Shown here: piece by piece, positions 47,831 through 60,800 of the stretch
Position numbering within the stretch: position 1 is the first letter of the stretch
Layout of the letters: each line of letters starts with the position of its first letter
NCBI GenBank assembly: GCA_944474755.1
Contig: OX104118.1
Coordinates: 87,713,860-87,777,859 of the forward strand
DNA: 64,000 bases
DNA from: Limnoperna fortunei
Lineage: Eukaryota > Mollusca > Bivalvia > Mytilida > Modiolidae
Reading direction: 5' to 3'
Notes under the pieces: model-generated
What the model saw: the letters and a program-made list of their open reading frames with translations, nothing else
What the model was told of the DNA's origin: nothing
Databases searched by the model: none
Made by a program: the position numbers and the translations under genes

Positions 47831-48651
47831 CAAACTAAATTGTGTTCCCTATGTCCCATCCCACCCCTTTCTCGTTGATTAGTTATGTATTAATTTGGTC
47901 TCGTCACTAGAACGCATTAAAGTAAGTAGTACACTGACATTAAATAACAGGTACGAAAGAACTAGTGCGCATGAAATTAACTAGTAAGAACGAATGACAG
48001 TAACAATTAAAACATTACGTATACGAGTTAAGGTGGTAATGTTTATTTCTTATCACAATATCTTTTAGACAACATCACTTGTTAAACACGGAAGAAAGAT
48101 GCTTATTACTTTTCTGCCATATCGCACCATGGATTAGGACCACATAAGCAACGAAAAAAAGGCCCAATCTGACAGCCTAAGTGTTGACAGGCCAAGTGGT
48201 CGAAAGGAGATGACTAACAACTTTAACCACTCGGCCACCGAAGGCGCACAAAGCTTTGCAAATAATGAATAGATTTAATAAATTAATAAATTTACTCACC
48301 AAAACCAGAAATATGACCCGAGCTTCCACAGTTAATTTGTCACTGTAAAACTGTGCTTGATAAATTGAAAATCGGAGACCATTCGGTCTATTCCTTACGG
48401 AAGCCCATTACAGTCAGGTTGTTGTTGTATTTTGACCTCTTTAAAATGCTTAAGAACAATATTTGAACTCCGAGAGAGCATCCAGGGATAATTATTGTTA
48501 AAATAATACTTTTTCCGGTTCTATTTTCCAGAGTAAGTTTTGATATTTTATTTTACATCCAGATAACAAATTAGAGACAAATTAATGCAAGTGCAGTCAA
48601 TGGGAAGTATATGAAAAGAAAACGATCTGTTCGTTTTTATATCACTTCATT
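47831..48651. other. Spacer before the end of gene B, with a tRNA-headed SINE fragment
   Basis: Apart from the SINE head fragment at 48,160-48,247 nothing is recognised. No clear AATAAA was seen just past the gene B stop on the minus strand; an ATTAAA-like sequence follows the stop directly. Confidence 0.45.
48160..48247 (-). mobile_element. tRNA-headed SINE fragment
   Basis: On the minus strand it begins gcgccttcggtggccgagtg and continues with ttaaagttgttagtc, then ggcctgtcaacactt, resembling the heads of the other SINEs. The downstream body does not match them clearly, so it is a different subfamily or a truncated copy. Confidence 0.6.
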
Positions 48652-48878
48652 TTAATTATTTTTGATAACGCACAAAGCCTGGTGTAAATTTTCACACGGA
48701 ACTGGCTGAATGCTAGAAACAGATAGTTTGTGAAATGTGTCGAAAGTGAAGCGTGCCGTAGCGCAAGCAGAAAGTCCACTATTTGCCATCTGATTGGTCA
48801 AAAGTGAAAACGGCACTAAAGACCGGTCGTGACTCCAGATCCATTGGTTGTTTTCTTTAACCATATCAGTAAACACCT
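48652..48878 (-). CDS. Gene B last exon: CTLD C-terminal part and stop
   Basis: Acceptor tttgtag, phase 1 in. It encodes EVFTDMVKENNQWIWSHD and ends PCENLHQALCVIKNN with TAA at 48,654-48,652. It parallels gene A's EVFTSLKKENQNWIWETD and DCNHLALPLC. No EPN/QPD or WND motif is present. Confidence 0.8.
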
Positions 48879-51800
48879 CTACAAATACAAAAGTGAATAA
48901 CAATATCATGTCAGACAAGACACAGCTATTGACTTTTAACATAGTGTTTGTACAACAGAGCTCAACATATGAATCACGTGGGGGGGGGGGGGGGTAACTA
49001 AGGATACTTTTAGGTACAGTTCTGCGGACGGAGATTTGATTCATATATTGAATTATTAAATCAGACCTATTCATATATTTTATTACAGCACATCCCCATT
49101 GGCAAAATAGTCCATTCACTACAAAAATGATCAAGTGATGTTAATGGAACACTTTGTTTGTAAAATCGCTGTGCTTTGCATAGGCTTAGCATGCTTAATA
49201 TTAGAATTGAGGCATGAATATATTTAGATAATTTACAACTACCCAATGATATATTTTTCAATGAAAAAAGCTACCTATTCATATATTTTGGAGAGGTAAA
49301 AAAGTGACCTATTCAGGCCGCACATCCGTATTACCCAAAATATACCAAGTTACCCCCCCCCCCCCAATAAATCACTATCGGTACAGAATTCAAAGAAATA
49401 ATACCATCAACATTAATTTATAAATAAACGTTTACTAATATGTAAGATAAACACAAAAATGTGTCCTTGTTAGCATTGATATCCCGAACACCTAAGAAGA
49501 TGTGAAACACTTTGCGGAAACATTACCATAAGCTTGTCAGATAAGAAATTCAATGACAGGAAACCATATCGACACTGGATGAAAAATATACTATTTCCAA
49601 AAAAGATTAAAAATCATAATATAGCCATGTGTACCCCATTTATCGCAAAAACTTTCAAAGATAGAAATATCAATTGAAACCGTACCAACATCTCGGTCAA
49701 TAAGGAATAGAAATTAAAAAAACAAATCGAATAAATAATTACATATCTGTCCTACCGTAGACGAAAATGAAAATATAAGTCGTCACAATAATGACAGCTC
49801 ATTAACGAGGTATCCATTAACAATAATGACAGCTCATTAACGAGGTATCCGTTAACAATAATGACAGCTCATTAACGAGGTATCCGTTAACAATAATGAC
49901 AGCTCATTAACGAGGTATCCGTTAACAATAATGACAGCTCATTAACGAGGTATCCGTTAACAATAATGACAGTTCATTAACGAGGTATCCGTTAACAATA
50001 ATGACAGCTCATTAACGAGGTATCCGTTAACAATAATGACAGCTCATTAACGAGGTATCCGTTAACAATAATGACAGCTCATTAACGAGGTATCCGTTAA
50101 CAATAATGACAGCTCATTAACGAGGTATCCGTTAACAATAATGACAGCTCATCAACGAGGTATCCATTAACAATAATGACAGCTCATCAACGAGGTATCC
50201 GTTAACAATAATGACAGCTCATCAACGAGGTATCCGTTAACAATAATGACAGCTCATCAACGAGGTATCCGTTAACAATAATGACAGCTCATTAACGAGG
50301 TATCCATTAACAATAATGACAGCTCATTAACGAGGTATCCGTTAACAATAATGACAGCTCATCAACGAGGTATCCGTTAACAATAATGACAGCTCATCAA
50401 CGAGGTATCCGTTAACAATAATGACAGCTCATTAACGAGGTATCCGTTAACAATAATGACAGCTCATTAACGAGGTATCCGTTAACAATAATGACAGCTC
50501 ATTAACGAGGTATCCGTTAACAATAATGACAGCTCATTAACGAGGTATCCGTTAACAATAATGACAGCTCATCAACGAGGTATCCATTAACAATAATGAC
50601 AGCTCATCAACGAGGTATCCGTTAACAATAATGACAGCTCATCAACGAGGTATCCGTTAACAATAATGACAGCTCATCAACGAGGTATCCGTTAACAATA
50701 ATGACAGCTCATCAACGAGGTATCCGTTAACAATAATGACAGCTCATCAACGAGGTATCCGTTAACAATAATGACAGCTCATTAACGAGGTATCCGTTAA
50801 CAATAATGACAGCTCATTAACGAGGTATCCGTTAACAATAATGACAGCTCATTAACGAGGTATCCGTTAACAATAATGACAGCTCATCAACGAGGTATCC
50901 GTTAACAATAATGACAGCTCATCAACGAGGTATCCGTTAACAATAATGACAGCTCATCAACGAGGTATCCGTTAACAATAATGACAGCTCATCAACGAGG
51001 TATCCGTTAACAATAATGACAGCTCATTAACGAGGTATCCGTTAACAATAATGACAGCTCATTAACGAGGTATCCGTTAACAATAATGACAGCTCATTAA
51101 CGAGGTATCCGTTAACAATAATGACAGCTCATTAACGAGGTATCCGTTAACAATAATGACAGCTCATCAACGAGGTATCCGTTAACAATAATGACAGCTC
51201 ATCAACGAGGTATCCGTTAACAATAATGACAGCTCATTAACGAGGTATCCGTTAACAATAATGACAGCTCATCAACGAGGTATCCGTTAACAATAATGAC
51301 AGCTCATTAACGAGGTATCCGTTAACAATAATGACAGCTCATTAACGAGGTATCCGTTAACAATAATGACAGCTCATTAACGAGGTATCCGTTAACAATA
51401 ATGACAGCTCATTAACGAGGTATCCGTTAACAATAATGACAGCTCATTAACGAGGTATCCGTTAACAATAATGACAGCTCATTAACGAGGTATCCGTTAA
51501 CAATAATGACAGCTCATTAACGAGGTATCCGTTAACAATAATGACAGCTCATTAACGAGGTATCCGTTAACAATAATGACAGCTCATTAACGAGGTATCC
51601 GTTAACAATAATGACAGCTCATTAACGAGGTATCCGTTAACAATAATGACGGCTCATTAACGAGGTATCCGTTAACAATAATGACAGCTCATCAACGAGG
51701 TATCCGTTAACAATAATGACGGCTCATTAACGAGGTATCCATTAACAATAATGACAGCTCATCAACGAGGTATCCATTAACAATAATGACGGCTCATCAA

Positions 51801-54800
51801 CGAGGTATCCATTAACAATAATGACAGCTCATCAACGAGGTATCCGTTAACAATAATGACAGCTCATCAACGAGGTATCCATTAACAATAATGACAGCTC
51901 ATGAACGAGGTATCCGTTAACAATAATGACAGCTCATTAACGAGGTATCCGTTAACAATAATGACAGCTCATTAACGAGGTATCCATTAACAATAATGAC
52001 AGCTCATTAACGAGGTATCCGTTAACAATAATGACAGCTCATTAACGAGGTATCCGTTAACAATAATGACAGCTCATTAACGAGGTATCCGTTAACAATA
52101 ATGACAGCTCATGAACGAGGTATCCGTTAACAATAATGACAGCTCATGAACGAGGTATCCGTTAACAATAATGACAGCTCATGAACGAGGTATCCGTTAA
52201 CAATAATGACAGCTCATTAACGAGGTATCCGTTAACAATAATGACAGCTCATTAACGAGGTATCCATTAACAATAATGACAGCTCATTAACGAGGTATAC
52301 ATTAACAATAATGACAGCTCATTAACGAGGTATCCATTAACAATAATCACATTAAACTAAATATTAACGAAAATGCAATATGGACATTTTTAAATGATTT
52401 GTGAGTGAGTTGGTCTTGTTGATATACCGATAAATCCATTGAAAACGGTGTTTAATCCTATAAAATCAGAGACAGCACGAATCTGTAAGAATATTACCGT
52501 AAAAGCAGACACAGCACAAATGTTGAAGGCTATTTGTGAAAACAGAAAAAAACTTTTGTGAAATGCTTTATTTAATTACTATATTTTAACTTACCATAAC
52601 GCGAAACAACAAACACATTAAAGAGAGCTATGTCATTCAGTGAATGGAAGTACACCATTTCTGCACAGTGGTCCTTACAATATTTCTGAAAGAAAAAAAA
52701 TGTTTATTGCGCAAACAATATCCAAAAAGAAATCAGTGTTTCGTTCGGACAAAGGCTTTACAGCTTCAATACAATAGAAATAGAACATAAATTGAACGTT
52801 TATTGAAAGAATTGTTATGATCTGCTAAAATAATTTATTTCCGCTGTATAACACACGGCATTTTCGCATGAAGAATAATAATAACCACTTCTAAAGCTCA
52901 ATTAGATGTAATAACAGAGATTTCTCTTTAAAAGTGATTTTTCTAGAATTCAATACAAAGTAAAAATTTAACCCATGCACATGAGACAACATCTGCATAA
53001 AGTTTGTCGTATTTTATTTATTCTCTTTGGTTCTCTATTACGGGTAAGCTTTGCTTCAGACAAAATACTGTTTCCTAAACTAAATTATCACAAGTAGAAA
53101 TGTATCATCCATTACATTAAACGATATTGATACGTATTCAACAATAATCGTGTCAACACCGGGTGGTTTGTTGATTTTTTAAGTTTGAGTAGCATTTACG
53201 TTTACTACATTACATTTCATTTTTTCACTGCTAACATCACTCAGCATCAGGCTATTTCTACTATTAAATTTCCTCTTTTTTAAATCTGGTTAAAGTCGCA
53301 GACAACATTAACTCTTTTCACTCTTTTTCGTGTAGTATCAATCATTTTCCAGATTTCTGTCGGATTTTGAAAACTCATTTCGATTAATTATTACTATAAG
53401 CATTCAGCAGATTGGGATGTAAATATTCAATTGCATCAAGGTCTAAAGTTTGTTTAAAATAATTTTTTCTTGTATGTAACTTGATAAAATTAAAAAGTAT
53501 TGCCAAGTTGTTGATATAAAACCCACGGTACAAGAAAGGTGTGTAACTTTTCTGATCGTTTACGTCAAGAGTTCTTTGTATATATCAAATGTTACTTCTT
53601 CCGGTGTTTTTTTTTGAGCATTTTATAGGGCTCATTAGGTGAATAGCGGTCTTAAAAGACCAGCTAGAACTACTGATTTCGATATTTAGGTAGGTTTAGC
53701 AACAATTATTAAACAAACAGCTCAGTAGTGTAATAACTCTATCGTAAATGGGAGATTTCTTAAACATTATATATACGTGAATTGCTAAGTTAAATTGAAT
53801 CGTATTATAGACAGCACAAGGGTACCACACAATGACTATGTACGGCCTTTTTAGAAGTTTTGATGAGAAAAATATAGATGTATAAAACGTCTCATATAGA
53901 TCATTCTGAAAGGCTTTTTGTGTTTATCATCTTGCAACTTTTTTGTTTGGTCCCTCACCGTTGTGATACACATTTGTGATTTTGTATTAATATTTACTAG
54001 ACAGAAATACAATACAACAACTCATACACATACCTCTGCCGCGGACCTATTCATTTCTGTTCTGCCAGAAAATAAAAAACAATTACCACCATGCGTGACG
54101 AATTCGGACGGACATGCACCTTGTGAATGAACGCATTCTGAAAAAAATTACTAGCATATGTAACGAATACGGACGTACACACTTTGTACATGAACACATT
54201 CTGAATGAAATCACTGGAAATATATAAACAAACGTAAAACTCGTGTAACGTAGGTGCAGGTGTAGTTGTGTTTTGTTGGTGGGATGCGTTTTTCTCGTGT
54301 ACGTAGGAGCAGGTGTAGTTATGTTTTGTTGGTGTGATGCGTTTCTCCCGTGTGCGTAGAGCAGGTGTAGTTGTGTTTTGTTGGTGGGATGCGTTTCTCC
54401 CGTGTACGTAGGAGCAGGCGTAGTTATGTTTTGTTGGTGTGATGCGTTTCTCTCGTGCACGTAGGGGCAGGTGTAGTTGTGTTTTGTTGGTGGGATGCGT
54501 TTCTCTCGTTGACGTAGGAGCAGGTGTAGTTGTGATTTGTTGGTGTGATGCGTTTCTCCGGTGTACGTAGGAGCAGGTGTAGTTATGTTTTGTTGGTGTG
54601 ATGCGTTTCACCCGTGTACGTAGGAGTACGTGTAGTTGTGATTTGTTGGTGTGAAGCCTTTCTCCCGTGTACGTAGGAGCAGGTGTAGTTATGTTTTGTT
54701 GGCGTGATGCGTTTCTCCGGTGTACGTAGGGGCAGGTGTAGTTGTGTTTTGTTGGTGTGATGCGTTTCTCCCGTGTACGTAGGAATACGTGTAGTTTTGT

Positions 54801-57800
54801 TTTGTTGGTGGGATGCGTTTTTCTCGTGTACGTAGGAGCAGGTGTAGTTATGTTTTGTTGGTGTGATGCGTTTCTCCCGTGTACGTAGGAATACGTGTAG
54901 TTTTGTTTTGTTGGTGGGATGCGTTTTTCTCGTGTACGTAGGAGCAGGTGTAGTTATGTTTTGTTGGTGTGATGCGTTTCTCCCGTGTACGTAGAGCAGG
55001 TGTAGTTGTGTTTTGTTGGTGGGATGCGTTTCTCCCGTGTACGTAGGAGCAGGCGTAGTTATGTTTTGTTGCTGTGATGCGTTTCTCTCGTTTACGTAGG
55101 AGCAGGTGTAGTTATGTTTTGTTGGTGTGATGCGTTTCTCCCGTTTACGTAGGAGCAGGTGTAGTTGTGATTTGTTGGTGTGAAGCCTTTCTCCCGTGTA
55201 CGTAGGAGCAGGTGTAGTTGTGTTTTGTTGGTGGGATGCGTTTCTCTCGTGTACGTAGGAGTACGTGTAGTTTTGATTTGTTGGTGTGATGCGTTTCTCC
55301 CGTGTACGTAGGAGCAGGTGTAGTTATGTTTTGTTGGTGTGATGCGTTTCTCCAATGTACGTAGGAATACGTGTAGTTTGTTTTGTTTTGTTGGTGTGAT
55401 GCGTTTCTCCCGTGTACGTAGGAATACGTGTAGTTTGTTTTGTTTTGTTGGTGTGATGCGTTTCTCCCGTGTACGTAGGAGCAGGTGTAGTTATGTTTTG
55501 TTGCTGTGATGCGTTTCTCCAATGTACGTAGAGACAAGTGTAGTTATGTTTTGTTGGTGTGATGCGTTTCTCCCGTGTACGTAGGAGCAGGTGTAGTTGT
55601 GATTTGTTGGTGTGAAGCGTTTCTCCCGTGTACGTAGGAGCAGGTGTAGTTATGTTTTGTTGCTGTGATGCGTTTCTCCAATGTACGTAGAGACAAGTGT
55701 AGTTATGTTTTGTTGGTGTGATGCGTTTCTCCCGTGTACGTAGGAGCAGGTGTAGTTGTGTTTTTTTTTATGTGATGCGTTTCCCTCATGTACGTCGGTG
55801 CAGGTGTCGTTGGGTTTTCTTGGTGTAATTCGATTTTCTATTGTACATATGAGCAGGCGAGATTCGCGGAACAAGTATAATATGATATTTTGTGGCTCTG
55901 CGATCTAGAATCGAATCGCATTATACTTCTATCATAATACTCACGTTGATTGGGTGACTGGACTCAAATCAATCGCGGTGTATATCTAAACAGTAGCACA
56001 AGTGTTTGAACAATACTCGAATCGCAATATAATTCTGTTACGGCTTGATGTGTTCCGATATCGAATAGAAAATTTACGCAGATATTTGATCTGGACTCAA
56101 ATCGTAATCTCGTTTGAGTCTGTGTGATCGTTACTAACCTATTATGTCTTACACATTATGGTTGTAGTGTATCATTTATGACGACATGCACGCAAAGGGC
56201 GTGAACTTGATTGGTATTGCGTTATGTTTTTGAATACTTACGCGTAGGTTTTATGGGAATACCAAGAACAGGATACATATGTAACCACTAACGGCAACTC
56301 AAGATCACATAGTCAGAGTTAAGGAGACATATCAATCGCGAGATGTCGTCAGGGTAGACAATCTCAGATTTTACAAATTTTCTAGTGGTTTCTTGATATG
56401 TCTGACGTGGCGGTATAAAATAATCCATTAATAAAATTTATGCGATATGCTTTAATGGAAATCGAATTTCATTTTGATCGGGATCAGCGTAATGGAGATA
56501 CTCACGTTTGCGGTGTGGTCGGGATCAGTTAAATGAAGATATTCGCGTTTTCAGTGTGGTCGGAGATACTCACGTTTGTGGTTTGGTCGGGATCAGTTAA
56601 ATGAAGATATTCACGTTTTCAGTGTAGTCGTAGATACTCACGTTTCCCATGTGTGCTCTGGATCGTTGTAATGGAAATACTCACGTTTCGGTGTGGTCGG
56701 GATTGGTGTTGTGGTAGCAGACAATGGATGAGCGTTACACTTGTCACCAATACAACAAATGCCGCCGAAACTAAAATCTCTCTTTCCAAAAATGTGACCT
56801 GAAGACGATTGTAATGTCTGACATAACTGAAAGAAACATCCACATGTGTGATTATTAATTATTCATTCGTAGCTATAAAGTAAAGATAGCAATGATGAGA
56901 CGCAGTCTACCCCTTTTCACTAACCCCGCTACTAAGGCACGGTCTAGGTTAAGATCGACCTCTAAAATTGGGATAAGCTATTAACAAATTAAATACCAAG
57001 GCCAATTGCTCAATAGTTGTCATAGATATGCAGCGACAGAACGAAACCTATACGTAAAGCTAAAGAGTTTAAGGGGATATTGGCCGATATCGATTCACTA
57101 AGCTAGAGCTTATATCAGCAAATGTCATAGACTTGTTACAGCCCTTCAGACTATGAGCTTTGTTCTGAGTCATAGATGATGGTGGTATAGAGGCATTGCG
57201 CTTATTTGACGTAGTCAAAACACATTGCGGTAGTAGGCAGTATAGCTATATACTCGAAAAAGTTATCATATAGGACAAAGGTTGCAGGAACCTGGTTGTT
57301 GTAGTTATCATATAGGACAAAGGTTGCAGGAACCTGGTTGTTGTAGTTATCATATAGGACAAAGGTTGCAGGAACCTGCTTGTTGTAGTTATCATATAGG
57401 ACAAAGGTTGCAGGAACCTGGTTGTTGTAGTTATCATATAGGACAAAGGTTGCAGGAACCTGGTTGTTGTAGTTATCATAAAGGACAAAGGTTGCAGGAA
57501 CCTGGTTGTTGTAGTTATCATATAGGACAAAGGTTGCAGGAACCTGGTTGTTGTAGTTATCATATAGGACAAAGGTTGCAGGAACCTGGTTGTTGTAGTT
57601 ATCATATAGGACAAAGGTTGCAGGAACCTGGTTGTTGTAGTTATCATATAGGACAAAGGTTGCAGGAACCTGGTTGTTGTAGTTATCATATAGGACAAAG
57701 GTTGCAGGAACCTGGTTGTTGTAGTTATCATATAGGACAAAGGTTGCAGGAACCTGGTTGTTGTAGTTATCATATAGGACAAAGGTTACAGGAACCTGGT

Positions 57801-60800
57801 TGTTGTAGTTATCATATAGGACAAAGGTTGCAGGAACCTGGTTGTTGTAGTTATCATAAAGGACAAAGGTTGCAGGAACCTGGTTGTTGTAGTTATCATA
57901 TAGGACAAAGGTTGCAGGAACCTGGTTGTTGTAGTTATCATATAGGACAAAGGTTGCAGGAACCTGGTTGTTGTAGTTATCATATAGGACAAAGGTTGCA
58001 GGAACCTGGTTGTTGTAGTTATCATATAGGACAAAGGTTGCAGGAACCTGGTTGTTGTAGTTATCATATAGGACAAAGGTTGCAGGAACCTGGTTGTTGT
58101 AGTTATCATATAGGACAAAGGTTGCAGGAACCTGGTTGTTGTAGTTATCATATAGGACAAAGGTTACAGGAACCTGGTTGTTGTAGTTATCATATAGGAC
58201 AAAGGTTGCAGGAACCTGGTTGTTGTAGTTATCATATAGGACAAAGGTTGCAGGAACCTGGTTGTTGTAGTTATCATATAGGACAAAGGTTGCAGGAACC
58301 TGGTTGTTGTAGTTATCATATAGGACAAAGGTTGCAGGAACCTGGTTGTTGTAGTTATCATATAGGACAAAGGTTGCAGGAACCTGGTTGTTGTAGTTAT
58401 CATATAGAACAAAGGTTGCAGGAACCTGGTTGTTGTAGTTATCATATAGGACAAAGGTTGCAGGAACCTGGTTGTTGTAGTTATCATATAGGACAAAGGT
58501 TGCAGGAACCTGGTTGTTGTAGTTATCATATAGGACAAAGGTTGCAGGAACCTGGTTGTTGTAGTTATCATATAGGACAAAGGTTGCAGGAACCTGGTTG
58601 TTGTAGTTATCATATAGGACAAAGGTTGCAGGAACCTGGTTGTTGTAGTTATCATATAGGACAAAGGTTGCAGGAACCTGGTTGTTGTAGTTATCATATA
58701 GGACAAAGGTTGCAGGAACCTGGTTGTGGTAGTTATCATATAGGACAAAGGTTGCAGGAACCTGGTTGTTGTAGTTATCATATAGGACAAAGGTTGCAGG
58801 AACCTGGTTGTTGTAGTTATCATATAGGACAAAGGTTGCAGGAACCTGGTTGTTGTAGTTATCATATAGGACAAAGGTTGCAGGAACCTGGTTGTTGTAG
58901 TTATCATATAGGACAAAGGTTGCAGGAACCTGGTTGTTGTAGTTATCATATAGGACAAAGGTTGCAGGAACCTGGTTGTTGTAGTTATCATATAGGACAA
59001 AGGTTGCAGGAACCTGGTTGTTGTAGTTATCATATAGGACAAAGGTTGCAGGAACCTGGTTGTTGTAGTTATCATATAGGACAAAGGTTGCAGGAACCTG
59101 GTTGTTGTAGTTATCATATAGGACAAAGGTTGCAGGAACCTGGTTGTTGTAGTTATCATATAGGACAAAGGTTGCAGGAACCTGGTTGTTGTAGTTATCA
59201 TATAGGACAAAGGTTGCAGGAACCTGGTTGTTGTAGTTATCATATAGGACAAAGGTTGCAGGAACCTGGTTGTTGTAGTTATCATATAGGACAAAGGTTG
59301 CAGGAACCTGGTTGTTGTAGTTATCATATAGGACAAAGGTTGCAGGAACCTGGTTGTTGTAGTTATCATATAGGACAAAGGTTGCAGGAACCTGGTTGTT
59401 GTAGTTATCATATAGGACAAAGGTTGCAGGAACCTGGTTGTTGTAGTTATCATATAGGACAAAGGTTGCAGGAACCTGGTTGTTGTAGTTATCATATAGG
59501 ACAAAGGTTGCAGGAACCTGGTTGTTGTAGTTATCATATAGGACAAAGGTTGCAGGAACCTGGGTTGTTGTTGATTATTATTCTTATTTTGTAAATACGG
59601 AAGGCTTTGTGTAAATTTAAATACAGGAAAAAGGTTCATAAGCAGAAATCTTATAGTTACAATAGATGTACTTATGTTATACATGTATTTAGTTATAGAT
59701 TTCTTATTTTATAAATATAAGGTTCACGTTTATGAAAGGAGTTTATTAGATCGTAATATAAAGGGGAGGTTTGAATAATATTGTGTGAGGACGTACATGT
59801 AGTGTGTTATTTAGTTACAAAGAATTGTTTTACATATAGTTCATACCATACATTGATAAGGTTAACCTCTACTAAATAGCCAATCAGTTGATGCCGTAGT
59901 CAAAAGTAGTGCTTAAAAAAACCAAAGTAGTTCTACTTTCACTTTGCATAAAAATTGTAATTCTGAATGAACCTGTTTAAAGTTAAGTTTAGATGATGCA
60001 CACATATTTTAGAAGTGAAATGAATCCAAATTTAATAATTTCAAGCAAGTAGTAGATTTTTTACGAAACTCAACAGACTGGCACCTGTTTCTATCCATCT
60101 GACAACTGGAACTAGCTCTATTTGTGACGTCATTTTGTAAACTTTACAAAACATTCTTATTAGACTTTAATATTGTTGTGCCGGTCAGATATGTTTTAGC
60201 GAAGACATGATAATTTTAGAAAAAAGGGGGTCACTTATAGTGAACTTAAGGTAAATTCAGTATTCTATAAAATGTTGTAATGGTCACCTATGTAAATCTA
60301 TTTAGTAGAGGTTAACCATAAGTAAAACAGGTGTGCTACCTCGAGACGTTAATATAAATCGACAGACTCTTCGTATTCTGCGTATATGTTGAGTTTCGGA
60401 CAGACGGCACGCTAAAACTGCTCGGTGACTCAAACAAACAAGCTGAATAATCTGACTTAAGTACACCTAACCTTTTCCTCAAAACAGCCAAGCTGTACAG
60501 CAGGTAGAAAATCGGAACCTAGTTTTTCAAACCCATAACACCTCTGCAAAAAAATACAGATAAGGTTACAAATATTAACCTAATTTGACAAACCAATAGA
60601 AATTGTAAGAACTGTTAAAAACAACTCTAAATTTGTTCTGTAGGTCGCTATTGATAAAATAGATAAACGCATTCGGTTTCCTTTGATTAAAGTAGAATTT
60701 ATTTAGTAAAACGCGATCAGAACCACAAAAATCTGCATAGAAACATTGCGCGGAAAGCGAATACACGTCATTTACCACACCTTTCCGTCTTTACAGGCGG

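Noticed and set aside
11841..52352. CRISPR array
   Set aside because: The arrays have no unique spacers between repeats, and the context (split genes, SINEs, LINEs) is eukaryotic.
54051..55874. Minus-strand frames rich in HQQNITTPAPT-type repeats
   Set aside because: Translations of the 53-bp array, broken at each unit with an indel; no signal peptide or domain.
57246..59684. Open frames of 770 (+) and 506 (-) codons
   Set aside because: Both consist of the 42-bp satellite translated in stop-free frames. The + frame has no good ATG, and the two overlap on opposite strands.
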